Of a stretch of DNA of 64,000 nucleotides, positions 62,008 through 64,000 are shown piece after piece (position 1 is the stretch's first letter; every line of letters begins with the position of its first letter). The position numbers were made by a program, and so were the translations under genes. The DNA is taken from positions 29,191 to 93,190 of the forward strand of contig QQVP01000022.1 of assembly GCA_003389215.1 (NCBI GenBank), written 5' to 3'. The notes beneath the pieces are model-generated. The model searched no databases. It saw only the letters and a list, made by a program, of their open reading frames with translations, and was not told where the DNA came from. The stretch comes from Planctomycetota bacterium. GTDB taxonomy: Bacteria > Planctomycetota > Planctomycetia > Pirellulales > UBA7805.

Positions 62008-64000
62008 ATGAGACACGTCTTCCTGGCCGTTGTCCTGTTCTCGCTGCCCGGCTGGGCGGGCCTGTGCGGCTGCGCGGGCGAGGACCCCACGCGGCGGCCC
62101 ACCGCCGTGCGCAACGTCGTGCTGATCAGCATCGACACCTGCCGTGTCGATCGTCTCGGCTGTTACAACCAATCGCTGCTGAAGACGCCGCACATCGACC
62201 GCCTGGCGAGCGAAGGCACGCTGTTCACACGCGCGCGGGCGACCAACCCGCTCACGCTCCCCTCGCACAGTTCGATGCTCACCGGCACGACGCCGCTCTA
62301 CCATCGGGTGCACGACAACTCCAACTACCGGCTCGCCGAACGTCACGTCACGCTCTCCGAATTGCTCCGGGAGCAAGGTCTGAAAACGGCCGCCTTCGTC
62401 GGCGCCGTCGTGATCGAGGCGAAGTCGGGTCTGAGTCAGGGATTCGATCTCTACGACGACGAAATGCCGAAGGAGGGCATGCCACGGGCCGGCTGGAATT
62501 TGAACGAGCGCCGCGGAGATGCCGTGAGCGCCGCGGCGATCGAGTGGCTCGACGAGAATCATGAAGACCCATTCTTCATGTTCGTCCACTATTTCGATCC
62601 GCATCAGGCCTATCAGCCGCCCGAACCCTGGCTGTCGCGATACAAGAATGACCTCTACACGGGCGAAGTCGTGTTCACGGACCACTGCATCGGCCAGTTG
62701 CTCGACCACCTCGATTCGCTGGGCCTGGCCGACAACACGCTGGTGATTCTCACCTCCGACCATGGCGAGAGTTTTGGCGAACATGGCGAGATGACGCATA
62801 GCTTCTTCGCCTACGAGACGACGATGCAGGTGCCGTTCATCGTACGCTCACCTGGCCAGAAGGCCGCCATGCGTGTCGACGAGCCGGTGAGTATCGTCGA
62901 CGTCGCCCCGACCGTACTCGGCCAGCTCGGTCTCGACGCGCCGGACCACATGCAGGGCGACGATCTGTCGCCGCTGTTGACGGACGAAGACAGCACGCTC
63001 GGCAAGCGGTTCATTTACTGCGAGTCGACCTTTCCGACACGCTACGGTTGCAGCGCGATCCGCGGACTCTCCGAGGGTGATTGGAAGTACCTGCACAGCG
63101 TCCGGCACGAGCTCTACGACCTCGCGTCCGACCCGCAAGAAGCCAACAACGTGATCGCCGGCCATCGCGACATCGCACAACGGCTGGAGGTTGAGCTGCG
63201 GGCGAGGTTCGCCGCCCGAGAGCCGCTCGACGAAGACGAGGGCACCAAGAATCTGGCCCAGGACGACGTTGCGCGGCTGCGCACGCTCGGGTATCTGGGT
63301 GGCGGCCAGGACGATGGCGCGTTCGACGCGAAAGCCAACGACATCGATCCCAAGGACTTCGTGGCACATCACAACCGACTCAGCTTTGCTTCCGGGGCCT
63401 TCGCGGCTCACAACTTTCCTGCCGCGGAGAAAGCGTGCCTCGAGGTGCTCGGCAGCGGGCTTCAGGTCGCCGACACCCATTCGATCCTGGGCATGGTCTA
63501 TCGTGCTCAGGGTCGCCACGCCGACGCGGAGGTCCACTTCAAGAAGTACCTCGACATGATCGCCCAGCGCGGCGAGGACACCGCCGATCAGGGATTTTCC
63601 CGCCTCGATGCAAATATTCTCGATGTCATGGTCCAGCTCGGTGGAACCTTGGTCGCGCTGGGCCGCTTCGACGAAGCGATCGAACACTTGACGAACGCGC
63701 TCGAGTTCAACGCCGAGAACGCGCCCACCTATTGGAATCTGGGACAGGCTTATCGCGGCAAGAAAAATCCTGCCAAGGCGGTCGCCGCGTTTCGCGAAGC
63801 GGTTCGGCTCGACCCAGGCGATGAGAACTATGCCGTCGCGCTGGCCGCAACGCTGGAGACCAGCGGTGACATCGATGCCGCCATCGATGCCTATCACCAG
63901 TGTCTGGCGGTGTTTCCCGAACTCGACCGGGCCTACTTCGGACTGGGCCGGGCTCTGGTCGCTCGCGGAGACTTGGAGCAAGGACGAGAACAACTGCTGC
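62008..64000 (+). CDS. Sulfatase-like (alkaline phosphatase superfamily) lipoprotein with TPRs (3' end outside window)
   Basis: The frame opens at ATG 62008 and has no stop before the window end, giving 664 visible residues. The N-terminus is a lipoprotein-type signal (GLCGCAGED). The catalytic domain (~35-400) has LISIDTCRVDRLGCY, NPLTLPSHSSMLTG, HYFDPHQAY and TSDHGESFGEHGE, all metal- or active-site blocks of the superfamily. The sulfatase formylglycine motif C-x-P-x-R is replaced by T-L-P-S-H, so a classical sulfatase mechanism is unlikely. A threonine nucleophile, as in LtaS-type phosphotransferases, is more plausible. TPRs begin at ~450. The fusion with TPRs is common in planctomycetes. 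Confidence 0.85.
   Translation, partial: MRHVFLAVVLFSLPGWAGLCGCAGEDPTRRPTAVRNVVLISIDTCRVDRLGCYNQSLLKTPHIDRLASEGTLFTRARATNPLTLPSHSSMLTGTTPLYHRVHDNSNYRLAERHVTLSELLREQGLKTAAFVGAVVIEAKSGLSQGFDLYDDEMPKEGMPRAGWNLNERRGDAVSAAAIEWLDENHEDPFFMFVHYFDPHQAYQPPEPWLSRYKNDLYTGEVVFTDHCIGQLLDHLDSLGLADNTLVILTSDHGESFGEHGEMTHSFFAYETTMQVPFIVRSPGQKAAMRVDEPVSIVDVAPTVLGQLGLDAPDHMQGDDLSPLLTDEDSTLGKRFIYCESTFPTRYGCSAIRGLSEGDWKYLHSVRHELYDLASDPQEANNVIAGHRDIAQRLEVELRARFAAREPLDEDEGTKNLAQDDVARLRTLGYLGGGQDDGAFDAKANDIDPKDFVAHHNRLSFASGAFAAHNFPAAEKACLEVLGSGLQVADTHSILGMVYRAQGRHADAEVHFKKYLDMIAQRGEDTADQGFSRLDANILDVMVQLGGTLVALGRFDEAIEHLTNALEFNAENAPTYWNLGQAYRGKKNPAKAVAAFREAVRLDPGDENYAVALAATLETSGDIDAAIDAYHQCLAVFPELDRAYFGLGRALVARGDLEQGREQLL

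Noticed and set aside
62848..63993. Minus-strand open frame of ~381 codons at the right edge
   Set aside because: It is antisense to the sulfatase-like gene, whose active-site motifs and TPRs are clear on the plus strand.

Overview
The window looks like a piece of a high-GC planctomycete chromosome, most likely from the Pirellulales. The signs are a PEP-CTERM surface protein, an ECF sigma factor followed by an anti-sigma/VIT/VWA fusion, many TPR fusions (with sulfatase-like, SGNH, glycosyltransferase, copper monooxygenase and CRTAC1/UnbV domains), three large multihaem cytochromes, and a carbamoyltransferase-SxtJ-DUF5989 cluster. The taxonomic call rests on gene content only; no rRNA is present.

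Layout. 1-7.4 kb: an SH3/TPR export protein cut by the window edge, then two membrane-embedded spermidine-synthase-like proteins flanking a tandem pair of small paralogous membrane proteins. 7.5-19.3 kb: a nucleotide-sugar region with rmlB-rmlA, a TMTC-like membrane/TPR protein, a FAD-dependent amine-oxidase-type protein, and a six-gene minus-strand operon (C-methyltransferase, DegT aminotransferase, RmlC-like cupin, three SDR epimerases/dehydratases) that probably makes a modified dTDP-deoxysugar. 19.7-25.9 kb: tRNA-Leu(GAG), a GAF-domain protein and a 1548-residue TPR protein. 27.0-32.0 kb: the ECF sigma factor and its large membrane-anchored VIT/VWA partner. 32.1-33.5 kb: a dienelactone hydrolase-redoxin lipoprotein. 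33.8-41.2 kb: carbamoyltransferase, SxtJ, DUF5989, a very large CRTAC1/UnbV-thioredoxin-TPR lipoprotein and a small membrane protein. 41.3-52.6 kb: three tandem octahaem cytochromes, a second TMTC-like protein and an SGNH-TPR protein, all minus strand. 52.8-53.8 kb: a PEP-CTERM protein with a clear terminator and a structured leader. 54.4-59.5 kb: two copies of a two-gene module (HTTM-like membrane protein plus small anchored partner) around a GT39-TPR protein. 59.7-64.0 kb: a haem/copper-monooxygenase/TPR protein and an alkaline-phosphatase-superfamily (sulfatase-like) TPR lipoprotein that runs off the edge.

Two observations stand out. First, the CRTAC1/UnbV gene (36433-40572) is one reading frame interrupted by a single UGA at 38386. 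The conserved protein sequence continues directly after it, and a bacterial-SECIS-like hairpin begins 5 nt downstream with its apical loop 18 nt from the UGA. This is a candidate selenoprotein of a kind I do not recognise as a described selenoprotein family. Second, a 104-bp interspersed repeat with TA-flanked inverted ends occurs five times. One copy sits inside a coding sequence and is translated in frame, and two copies bracket the six-gene sugar operon.

Most functions here point to the cell envelope: sugar activation and transfer, exported or anchored redox proteins, and surface display. Enzymatic specificities are inferred from families, not shown by the sequence.
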